Shown: positions 57,001 through 64,000 of the stretch, one piece after another
Layout of the letters: each line of letters opens with the position of its first letter
Numbering within the stretch: the stretch's first letter is position 1
Assembly (NCBI GenBank): GCA_947568835.1
Contig: OX387603.1
Location: 4,686,701 to 4,750,700, forward strand
Source: Protonemura montana
Lineage: Eukaryota; Arthropoda; Insecta; Plecoptera; Nemouridae
DNA: 64,000 nt
Direction of reading: 5' to 3'
The notes under the pieces: generated by a model
Told to the model about the DNA's origin: nothing
What the model saw: the letters and a program-made list of their open reading frames with translations, nothing else
Databases searched by the model: none
Program-made: the position numbers and the translations under genes

Positions 57001-59522
57001 GCCGTACTTTATTTGGACTTCTGTTTTACATCTTCCTGACCATTTTTTCTGCAGATCTTCTTTGTGCTGCGCAAGAAGAACGACCAAATCTCAACCCTTC
57101 ATGTGATCCATCACGGAGTCATGCCCATGTCCGTCTGGTTCGGAGTGAAGTTCACGCCAGGTAACGTGGGTTGCTTCTTGAGACTTACGTAGCCAGACGG
57201 CGTTTTCTAAGGTCACCTAGTTTTTGTGATCATCTTCCTTTTACGCAAGCAAATAATTAAATATCAGTCAGCAGACTGGTTGGATAGTGCCCAAGGGACA
57301 AAGAAACAAGGTCCAAGCATGGCTTCCTTAGTAGCTACACCCTTAGGTGCTGATGGACAGTGGACAGGAGGAATCTAGCACTGTAGGTCCACTATTGATG
57401 TATTATAAGCTAGTTCAAGTCTATCTAAGTTTTGTGACTTCAGCTTCTGGCTGATGACAACCATATGCATGCATGTTTCCTGTGCCCTGCACTTTCTGCC
57501 CCACCACACTTTGATTTTGTACTGAGATGACAACATCACGACACAAGCACTGACTTGGCATAGCTGCCTTATTCAGAAAATGTGTCGCGATCTCGTCACC
57601 AAAGCAGATCAGTCGCAGTCAACGCTCAGTAGGAGAGAAAGAGCTTGAAGCACGAAATGAGGACACACTTTTTTTATTTTATCTCCAATCTTTCTTGCCG
57701 AAGCTGAAATGTTTCAAACTTGTAGAGGAGCAGGCTCAGGCACAGCTTCAGGGGGGTTCCTTCTTTTGACCATCTCTGGACCAAGTACTGCAAGACAAGC
57801 CTGGTTCAGAGTGGAATGCTTCAGCGAACGAGCCGTCTGTTCAATAAGCTGCTGCAATGTATCAAGGCTGAAATATTCAGACTAAAATTTGCAACGAAAC
57901 TAAAAAAGCTACTTTTTAAGGGCTAGTTCTAGTCTCGCCAGAAATTTCTAGAGCCTCCATTTTAAAACTAATTGTAGACAAAGGCTATATGTATTTTAAA
58001 ATGTATGATTGTTGGATATAAAATTAAAAAATAAATACATTCATTGCCATCAAATGAGCTCCTCATTACCTCTGACGGTGTCTCTTACTGATGTTTGTTG
58101 TTTCAGGTGGCCACAGCACGTTCTTTGGTTTCCTCAACACGTTCGTGCACATCATCATGTACTCATACTACCTCCTCTCAGCGCTGGGACCGCAGATGCA
58201 GAAGTACCTCTGGTGGAAGAAGTACTTGACCTCGCTGCAGATGGTAGGCAACCTAGCAAGTCACAAACCAAATTCATTCGCTTTGCTTTTACTTTGTTTT
58301 TAATTATCTATTTCTAAATAACTTGTTTATTGACAAAAATATGAAATATGCTGATCTTTTGTGGTGACAAACGAAAGAGAGACGGAGCACAACTTACCGG
58401 AGTTAAAAATTGGCATCGCGTGGTGCACTTGTCGAGAAATTTCTAGAATTCCTGAGAATTTTTAAGTTTTGGTGAAATCTATTTGTTATCATTGGTAATT
58501 TGCATTCCCTCTCTCTTTTCTTCTTCACCACAACAAATATTCAGCCTCTTGGCACCCTATCATCAGTCTGTCGATCAGCCCCTACCAATTGGCCAGTGAC
58601 TACATGACTAGATCCTGTAGATCCTTACAGAAAATACCTACGAAGTATGCTATGCCTGCAGGTGCAATTCATAGCGATCATCGTGCACGCGTTCCAACTT
58701 CTCTTCACCGAGTGTAACTATCCACGCGCGTTCGTCTGGTGGATCGGCATGCACGCCGTCATGTTCTACTTCCTGTTCTCCGACTTCTACAAGCAGTCCT
58801 ACAGCAAACAGCAAGCGTTGAAGGCTCGAGCCAAGGCCAAGGCTGACGCACTCGTGAGTCGAACATTATTTACTCTGTTACTCATTTTAGTTGTCTTTTA
58901 TTTGGAGATGTTTTTTATTGCACTTTTTTTCTGTATGGCATTTTATTTCCATCTTTTTATTAGTTGCACTTACTCATATTTAATAAATAAATAATAAAAA
59001 AAAAATAATAATGATAATAACGTTTTTCTGCCGTCGTCAGACGTATAAATAAACCTTTGAAGTAAGATTCATAAAAGTCACCCAGCCTCGTGCATGAAAT
59101 TTTTCAGTTTTGAGTTTTAGCACAAACGAGATGTTTATTTCGTATTTTGGGGAACTCCCACTAAAGCCTGGTGAGCTGTAAAGAGAATTGCTCCAGTTTC
59201 CCTGATGATAACAGATGGTGAATTCATCCCATAGATGCTAAAATAACGTTTGCATTCACTATTGATTCTTCGCCACCAGGCATGTCAGTACTCGAACAAT
59301 TATGATGGAACAGAAGCTTTGAAAGCTGACACTGTATTTCTGTTGCAGGCTACCAGCGAAGAGACAAACCACAACGAGATTCAGCAGTCAAACGGCCACG
59401 CGAACAGCCACACAAACGGTTACTCGAACGGCTACACCAAGTCGGCGACCGACTACTACATTACTGCGACCACCGACTTGCATCAGCGAGCGGCAATAAA
59501 GATTTCCAACGGGACGCACTAA
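50988..59522 (+). CDS. ELOVL-B: very-long-chain fatty-acid elongase, complete, with alternative exon 3
   Basis: A second ELO/ELOVL gene in tandem with ELOVL-A. Coding exons are 50988-51045, 51590-51780, 54505-54585 (3a) or 54859-54942 (3b), 56295-56351, 57055-57160, 58107-58243, 58662-58853 and 59349-59522. With 3a the spliced CDS is 996 nt, giving 331 residues; with 3b it is 332. Residues (3a form): KFTEFMDT 122-129, HVIHH 145-149, HIIMYSYY 179-186, T206/Q209/Q212 of TxxQxxQ. The start codon was chosen because the ATG (AAAGATGG context) opens a 19-codon exon [15 protein letters not shown]... that reaches the family's N-terminal region in phase 1. The tail is NG-rich and ends ISNGTH without a dilysine signal. 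An ELOVL1/7-like substrate range is inferred, not shown. It acts in the ER membrane as the condensing enzyme of fatty-acid elongation. Confidence 0.95.
51046..51589 (+). other. ELOVL-B intron 1
   Basis: 544 bases, GTGAGT to TTGCCAG. The overlapping open frame at 51321-51800 is in another phase and is not coding. Confidence 0.85.
51590..51780 (+). CDS. ELOVL-B exon 2
   Basis: 191 nt, phase 1 in and phase 0 out, between TTTTGCCAG and GTATGT. It encodes [20 protein letters not shown] at the start and SAWLFYE at the end. It aligns without gaps to ELOVL-A exon 2. Confidence 0.94.
51781..54504 (+). other. ELOVL-B intron 2
   Basis: 2,724 bases, GTATGT to TTGCTCAG. No third version of exon 3 was seen. 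A 103-codon frame at 52663-52974 matches nothing known. Confidence 0.8.
54505..54585 (+). CDS. ELOVL-B exon 3a (alternative loop exon)
   Basis: 81 nt, phase 0/0, flanked by TTGCTCAG and GTGAGT. It encodes 27 residues with [18 protein letters not shown] and ends ATATR. By manual alignment 15 of 27 positions are identical to ELOVL-A exon 3, including QP and DYS. It may be the default form. Confidence 0.9.
54859..54942 (+). CDS. ELOVL-B exon 3b (alternative loop exon)
   Basis: 84 nt, phase 0/0, flanked by GCTTACAG and GTGAGT. It encodes 28 residues containing [19 protein letters not shown] and ends DPVTMR. It keeps the GW, YS, RC and final Arg positions of the family but changes QP(V/I)DYS to EPVNHS. 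Only about 9 of 27 positions match exon 3a. It has open frame and intact splice sites, so it does not look like a decaying duplicate. Including both exons would also keep frame, so mutual exclusivity is inferred. Confidence 0.82.
54943..56294 (+). other. ELOVL-B intron 3 (after exon 3b)
   Basis: 1,352 bases, GTGAGT to ACACAG. No exon or repeat recognised. Confidence 0.8.
56295..56351 (+). CDS. ELOVL-B exon 4 (KxxExxDT motif)
   Basis: 57 nt, phase 0, following GTACACAG and ending before GTAAGC. It encodes [19 protein letters not shown], with the conserved KFTEFMDT motif. Confidence 0.94.
56352..57054 (+). other. ELOVL-B intron 4
   Basis: 703 bases, GTAAGC to CTGCAG. It contains a dispersed-repeat copy at 56714-56800. 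Confidence 0.85.
56714..56800 (+). repeat. Dispersed repeat (CCCATTTCAAAT...CTAAGGATAAATC family), copy 2
   Basis: Closely matches 14920-15005: AACCCATTTCAAATAGTTTT, TGGTGCTAAGGATAAATCAA, GAGTCTAAAAACCATCATAA. Confidence 0.85.
57055..57160 (+). CDS. ELOVL-B exon 5 (histidine box)
   Basis: 106 nt, phase 0 in and phase 1 out, between TTTCTGCAG and GTAACG. It encodes [11 protein letters not shown], then the catalytic HVIHH and VWFGVKFTP, ending with the first base of a Gly codon. Confidence 0.95.
57161..58106 (+). other. ELOVL-B intron 5 (absent from ELOVL-A)
   Basis: 946 bases, GTAACG to TTTCAG, phase 1, between the two Gly codons of PGG. No recognisable mobile element at its ends. Confidence 0.88.
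58107..58243 (+). CDS. ELOVL-B exon 6
   Basis: 137 nt, phase 1 in and phase 0 out, between TGTTTCAG and GTAGGC. It completes the Gly codon and encodes [20 protein letters not shown], then [11 protein letters not shown]. Exons 5 and 6 together are 243 nt, exactly the size of the single ELOVL-A exon 5. Confidence 0.95.
58244..58661 (+). other. ELOVL-B intron 6
   Basis: 418 bases, GTAGGC to CTGCAG. Nothing recognised within. Confidence 0.88.
58662..58853 (+). CDS. ELOVL-B exon 7
   Basis: 192 nt (64 codons), phase 0, between CCTGCAG and CTC|GTGAGT. It encodes [20 protein letters not shown] and [12 protein letters not shown], then a basic tail [20 protein letters not shown]. Reading through the donor gives a longer spurious ORF ending at 58994. 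Confidence 0.94.
58854..59348 (+). other. ELOVL-B intron 7
   Basis: 495 bases, GTGAGT to GTTGCAG. AT-rich, with an (ATA/AAT)n patch near 58990-59020. Confidence 0.88.
59349..59522 (+). CDS. ELOVL-B exon 8 (C-terminal tail, stop codon)
   Basis: 174 nt including TAA, phase 0 after TTCTGTTGCAG. It encodes a hydrophilic tail with [16 protein letters not shown], a short version of the NG-repeat tail of ELOVL-A, ending KISNGTH. The shared repeat type supports common ancestry of the two last exons. Confidence 0.9.
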   Translation, partial: ATSEETNHNEIQQSNGHANSHTNGYSNGYTKSATDYYITATTDLHQRAAIKISNGTH

Positions 59523-59800
59523 CACTCCGCCTACAACAAAACGCACATAGAAATATATCAATTTATATTAATTACCTATATATTTTCGTAATAAGATGTT
59601 AAGATTTTTAAGTACTTGTTTTCCTAGAAGCAGTTTGTGAGGACTAAGGCTATTTAATGATTTAAAAGATTTCTTGGAAAATTGTATCATTTTACATTTT
59701 GTTTTTATGTTTGGGTGCATAATGACAGACTTAAAAGACTAAAGAAACCAGGCTTTGCTCAAAAAATATATAAAATAAATGGAAAAAGTTCAAAGCAACA
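59523..59800 (+). other. ELOVL-B 3' UTR (putative)
   Basis: AT-rich sequence after the stop codon. The polyadenylation hexamer AATAAA is at 59774-59779. The end is placed about 20 bases after it and is approximate. Confidence 0.45.
59774..59779 (+). promoter_or_regulatory. Candidate polyadenylation signal, ELOVL-B
   Basis: Canonical AATAAA about 250 bases after the ELOVL-B stop codon. Confidence 0.5.
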
Positions 59801-61534
59801 TGCATTGTTTTTTATGATGCTTCAAACGACTTTTTGAAATAGGATTGTATTTGAGCATTTTTTTAGCTACAGAATGATACTTATAAAAACAGTAGATACA
59901 TCGATGAATTTGTTACAAAACTTTTAAACTTCTAATATCCTTAGATTGTCATAGAAAACTGTAATTTGCGTTAACATTTAATGGCAAGTGAATCTGTCAA
60001 GTCCGTCAATTTATCGATTCAATCGGAAGTTGGCGGTACTTATAATTCTTTGTTAGTCCAAGTTGTTCAACAAGTGCTTGGTACTCAGTTATAATATGGA
60101 TCAAAGTGTTATTTTTTAAACCATGGGATCAGATTAAAAATCTGATGTCTATTTGCCAATTTCTTAATCTCTTGTGTTAGGTTAGTGGGAATGAACGTAT
60201 TGAAAATTAGCACATTAAAGACAGTGGTTGAGTGCTTTGTTGATGCTAGCATGGTTAGAATGGTTGTGTACTTACTATTTATCTGAGGATGTGAATTCTG
60301 CAGGCCTTTTTCAGTTTCTCATGAGCATGGAGTTAGTTTTAAGATTTTAAGGTGTTTATTGTACCATAAAGTACTGATGAGACCAACGTGCAGGATATAA
60401 TAGTTATAATTACGATGATTTGTGTCAAAATTGTGAAGAAAAAAAAAATTGTTAAAATATACTCTGGATTCATTTTGTTCTAAAGTCTTTACCTATGCTT
60501 TCCTGTAGCATTGTACCAACGATTTTACATTTCTTGGGGTGCTTTAGTGTTTGAATTTCGAGCTCATTTTCAAGCGTTTTGTGTAAACTGTTCTAAAGTT
60601 TATATTAAAAAAGAAGAAGATCTTGCCGTTTAGCCGTTGCGTGCACCTTAACGTAGCATTAGTACCAAAATTAGTACTTTATTACTTACATTTAATTATT
60701 TTGAAAGCGCGCGACTGCAAATTTTAAAATCATGACGGCCGCAATCAATATGGCGGCTTCACTTTTCACATCAGCAAAAACGATTTGTTTGTGGGTTTTC
60801 CCAGGGGTTAGAACATTTTTAAATCATTTTTAAAAGACGATTCCTTTAAATATAGTTCGCCGTTCAAAAAATTTAGTAATTTTTGCATATCTGTTCAATC
60901 TTTTTTAATTTATCGAACGTTTTCGACCCAGCTGTCAAAGTGTGCTGGTGATGGTGGCGACACCTGCCGGTAACACAAGACTTTCAATACCGATATTGAT
61001 GGATTATCCTTGTGGTTGTAATGGCTTCTCTTTGTAATTAACAGTTTATTGTGAACATAAACCTCGTAATTAGTCATTCGTTCAATCACTAGACATGAGT
61101 TCTTTATCGCCCCGCTTTCGCTGTGATTGTATCCAAAGCTCCGAATCATCACCGGCTCTCGTCTCATTCAGGTTTGTGCAAAATTCACGTTTGAAGTTTC
61201 CCGAGTTTAGGCCTTGCCGTACAGGATCCATGCCCATTGTTTGTTCAACGGCATATATAATATTTCTGATTGCTTGTTATGCTCCAAACGTATCGTCTGC
61301 GTTAGATGCAAACCGATCATTGAATTTAGTTCTGCTTTCGTCGCCACTTATTCTGAGCGAGCTGAGTGTTGAACTTGTTTCATGTCATTAGGGTTGTCAT
61401 TTTGGAATAATGGATGTCACCTTTCCCTTTCAAGACGATATTTAACCTTCTTATACTCTACATGAAAGTCTCTCTCTTACATATTCTAAAACAGACCCCC
61501 GTTAGCCTCTGAATTATTCGATTTTCTTCCACAG
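59801..61534. other. Intergenic between ELOVL-B and the ARIP4-like gene
   Basis: AT-rich, with no supported exon. The right part should contain the promoter and perhaps a non-coding first exon of the ARIP4-like gene, because that gene's start-codon exon begins with a splice acceptor. No TATA box or initiator could be assigned. Confidence 0.5.
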
Positions 61535-62339
61535 AACAATGTCGGACTGAGTATAAACGCGGGACTCCGTAGGGAGGACCCTCTTCGACAACAAACCATG
61601 GAGCCGTTTCGAATTGGAGATGTAACTATTGAACGCGTTGTTCCAAAATCAAAGATCCCTGAGCCATCCAAGAAGCGTCAACTAGACGAGGGAGATAGTG
61701 ATGGGGGTGTCAACGTCAACAAAGATCTGAAGATATTCGTGAAACCTCCGGCAGAGAATGCTGACGGACAGCAAAGCTCATTGGATGGCAGTCAAATGCT
61801 TCAAGAACTCCAAGATAAGATGGATGATACGGACGAAGAAGAGAGCGATGAGAAAATGTCAACAGACGAAGGAAGTGAGGAAGACGATTCAGATAATGCT
61901 GTGTTAGACAATTTAAAAGATAAGGCAACTACTGATGTGGATATCGACAGTCTGGTAAAAAATAAAACGGGGATCAGTATAGTGAAACGAGAAAACTCGT
62001 CTACTGACATTGCAAAAGCAAAAGTGACTGAAAGTGCTGTGAATGAAGACAAGAACGACGATGATGAAAGGACAGATGATAAAGTGGAAAACGATGAGGA
62101 TGGAAATGAAACGGGCAATGTGCAAATGGAAGACGAGGATGCTGATGCGGAGAAAGAGGACGATAATGACAATGACGACGCTCGGGAAGAAAACAGTAAG
62201 AGAAAGGCAACTGGGGATGGCAGTGTGGAAGGTAGCCCTAAAGCAGTAAAAAAGAAAAAGAGAAGGAAGAAAAAAATAAAAGAGGGCAGTGATGACGAAG
62301 AAAAAGACAAGGAAGATTCTGGTTCGAGTTCAGATTCAG
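61535..62339 (+). CDS. ARIP4-like gene, start-codon exon (63-nt 5' UTR + 742 nt coding)
   Basis: A polypyrimidine acceptor (TTTTCTTCCACAG) ends at 61534, suggesting an upstream non-coding exon. Translation starts at 61598. The exon ends at GATTCAG|GTAAGA. The open frame runs 45 codons into the intron (to 62476), and that extension is not coding. Confidence 0.7.
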
Positions 62340-63606
62340 GTAAGAGGAATTTGCCTTATCTCGGTCCTGCATATCCTGGATACATGAATATCCTGACAAA
62401 ATTTGATAATAACCTTGACTTGGCTGGCAAACAGACAGGAATATGTTTCTACTTCATATTCCAGTTTATTTTGTAAAGTCACAGTCGCCAGGCCTACCAT
62501 GAAGACATTTTTCTTTCGTTACTAAAGTGGCACCTACGTTTGCTTCAACGTGGCATAGAAAATAGTCCTTTCAAAAAAGTTAAAGTCGCAGGTTTTTTTT
62601 TTTAATTATTATCAACACCATTAACGTCTCAAAAATTGATGCCCAAACGGGGGCATCAATTTTAAGGGAAGAGAGGTAGGTACCAAGAACAAGACATGCC
62701 TTGCACTTGCATAAATGACAAACCAGTTGCGTTTTCCTGTTAAGCCATCAAAATGCTAACTAAGCTTTTGCAGCATAAATGTTTTTATTCTTGTTATCTT
62801 CAACTTTGTCAGGATGAGTTAGGAATCATAACGGGCTGGACTTGCGTCGAACGACTGCCGGGAGATAACAGAAGTCATTGATAGAAAGAAAGTAACGCCA
62901 AGTTCAAAACACAGATTTTTTTCTTACTCTTGAAAAAGTAGTGCCATAAAAATATGTTTTATAAAAACACAACACAGAAAGTATTTGGGTCAGAAGAATC
63001 GTTGAGTGTGCAGGTTCTAGGTAGAGGCAGAACGTTAATGTTTAAGTTTCTGCAGGAAAGATGGCCACCAAATGAGTACTTTACCGACAAAAATGCAGAG
63101 TACTGGAACACCCCGTTAAGTGGAGCCACTGCCGTATGAAATTTAATTTCGATATTTTTCGTAGGTTACTAGCTTTTGAATATCGTTCTATGTACATCAA
63201 TCGTTGAGGTATAAATTGAAGGAGATCTTTTGAGCATGAAAAGTCTCAAAAGCGAGTAAACCTACGAGAAATATCGAAATTAAATTTCATACGACAGTGG
63301 CTCCACTTAACTTTGTGGTAGCTTTATCCCAATTACTTCCTTTAATTATTTGACAATGTTTACACTAAAAATTAAGTGTTCTAAGTACAATAAACATCTG
63401 ATTAATAAACATTTCTACGTGCAGATTCCGGCTCTGGTTCCGGAACGGACAACAAGTCTAACGTGGAGCGGAAACTGTCGAACATGCGCCGGAACATCCG
63501 TGAGGTGATGTCGGAGAATCAGTTGGACGAGGAGACTCTGGCGGCGCAACGGCGTGAGATGGAGCGTTTGCGTCGCGTGCAAGACCAACAGAAGATACTC
63601 AGAGAG
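61598..63606 (+). CDS. N-terminal part of a nuclear protein resembling ATRX/RAD54L2 (ARIP4) SNF2 remodellers (3' partial)
   Basis: Two coding exons are visible: 61598-62339 and 63425-63606. Codon 248 is split between them (phase 1). The gene continues beyond the window. Residues 1-248 are low-complexity: an acidic Asp/Glu/Ser-rich region (DDTDEEESDEKMSTDE and others), a VKRE sumoylation-type motif near residue 130, and a strongly basic stretch KKKKRRKKKIK near residue 218 that should act as a nuclear localisation signal. Exon 2 encodes MRRNIREVMSENQLDEETLA followed by AAQRREMERLRRVQDQQ. That is the kind of charged segment found before the helicase domain of RAD54L2/ARIP4 and, more weakly, ATRX. 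Those proteins are ATP-dependent chromatin remodellers. No helicase motif is inside the window, so the family call is tentative. The ATG has a strong context (ACCATGG). Confidence 0.6.
62632..62664. repeat. Perfect short hairpin
   Basis: AAAATTGATGCCC and its reverse complement are separated by a loop of about 7 bases rich in A and G. The copy lies inside the intron, and no terminator role is expected in this setting. Confidence 0.8.
63115..63311. repeat. Long inverted repeat (about 65-bp arms)
   Basis: The left arm (63115-63179, starting GTTAAGTGGAGCCACTG) is reverse-complementary to 63244-63311 with only a few mismatches. The spacer is about 64 bases. It resembles a fold-back element or MITE. 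It ends about 110 bases before the acceptor of coding exon 2. Confidence 0.85.
63425..63606 (+). CDS. ARIP4-like gene, coding exon 2
   Basis: 182 nt between CTACGTGCAG and GAG|GTGAGG. It continues the Ser/Asp/Gly run across the junction (SSSDS|GDSGSGSGTD in effect) and then encodes the charged helical segment from NVERKLSN to KILRE. Codon usage is GC-rich relative to flanking introns, as expected for a real exon. Confidence 0.8.
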
Positions 63607-64000
63607 GTGAGGCACCCGGCATTTCAACCAGAAGTCGAGGTTCCCAGTCGCTTAGGGCTGGTTTCACCGATATCTGGCTCAACTCATATCATCTTTTTCT
63701 GGGAGTCCAGGGACTAAAATAATATTTTTTTATTCTTCAATTGGGGTAGGTTAAAACTGTTTCAGCAACTAAAAAAAAATCTCTAAGTTTGGTAGTGTTA
63801 TTAGTTAAAAGAAAATTTGGATCCTCAGCTGCTTCAAAAACTCGGAATTTTTTAACATAAAAAAACGCCTAAAACAGGCTCTTTAACAACGCATGTGACT
63901 ATAAGACGAAATAATATTTTTGATTTAGAAAAGCTTTAATCTGTGGCCAAAAGTGTGATGAGTCGCCTAGTTTTTGTTTCGTTGCGATCGAACAAGTGGT
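63607..64000 (+). other. Next intron of the ARIP4-like gene (truncated by window end)
   Basis: Begins GTGAGG after coding exon 2. No further exon before the window ends. Confidence 0.6.

Larger units (their letters stand above)
62340..63424 (+). other. Intron of the ARIP4-like gene
   Basis: 1,085 bases between GTAAGA and GTGCAG. It contains a perfect 13-bp hairpin at 62632-62664 and a long inverted repeat at 63115-63311. No exon is supported. Confidence 0.7.

Noticed and set aside
61801..62310. 169-codon Ser/Phe-rich minus-strand frame
   Set aside because: It is the antisense shadow of the acidic/lysine-rich coding exon.
62340..62476. Extension of the ARIP4-like start exon to a 292-codon frame
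   Set aside because: A consensus donor (CAG|GTAAGA) ends the exon at 62339 and the next exon continues in the right phase with matching composition.

Overview
The window is animal nuclear DNA: coding sequence is split by GT-AG introns of 0.3 to 7 kb, genes are sparse, and most of the rest is repeats. The closest matches I recognise by eye are invertebrate fatty-acid elongases and 5S-rRNA-derived SINEs with a CGTTAAACA...AATCAATCAAT tail, a combination that suggests a lophotrochozoan, perhaps a mollusc. The species assignment is inference only. No bacterial, viral or organellar gene is visible.

Three genes are supported, all on the + strand. (1) ELOVL-A, exons 2-7 at 3135-20883, is a very-long-chain fatty-acid elongase whose first coding exon is not in the window, so it starts upstream of base 3135 and probably upstream of base 1. 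(2) ELOVL-B, 50971-59522, is a complete tandem paralogue on the same strand. (3) An acidic, lysine-rich nuclear protein starts at 61598 and runs off the right edge. Its second coding exon looks like the segment upstream of the helicase domain in ATRX/RAD54L2 (ARIP4)-type SNF2 remodellers.

Both elongases keep the diagnostic motifs KxxExxDT, HxxHH, HxxMYxYY and TxxQxxQ and share exon lengths and phases. They differ in three ways: ELOVL-B has an extra intron inside a Pro-Gly-Gly sequence, ELOVL-A has a long Asn-Gly-His-Ala repeat tail, and ELOVL-B carries two alternative versions of exon 3 (3a and 3b) 273 bases apart. The 3a/3b pair is the most interesting biology here: two in-frame, phase-0 exons coding for the same loop with only about one third identity, which looks like a mutually exclusive splicing switch in an elongase.

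The 29 kb between the elongases (about 21.9-50.9 kb) holds no gene I can support. It contains a 70-bp minisatellite (two arrays), a 41-bp minisatellite (one of two arrays; the other lies just 5' of ELOVL-A exon 2), several 5S-derived SINEs (one with a 13-bp target-site duplication, one inserted into the 41-bp array), tRNA-like B-box repeats and a poly-G run. A GC-richer stretch at 48.4-49.3 kb could be the ELOVL-B promoter region. Intron 6 of ELOVL-A (7.1 kb) holds a 58-base poly-C run, a fold-back element with G-rich loop, and an interrupted 114-bp tandem repeat.

All exon boundaries were set by eye from splice consensus, reading-frame continuity and matching exon lengths between the paralogues. 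No database search was run.
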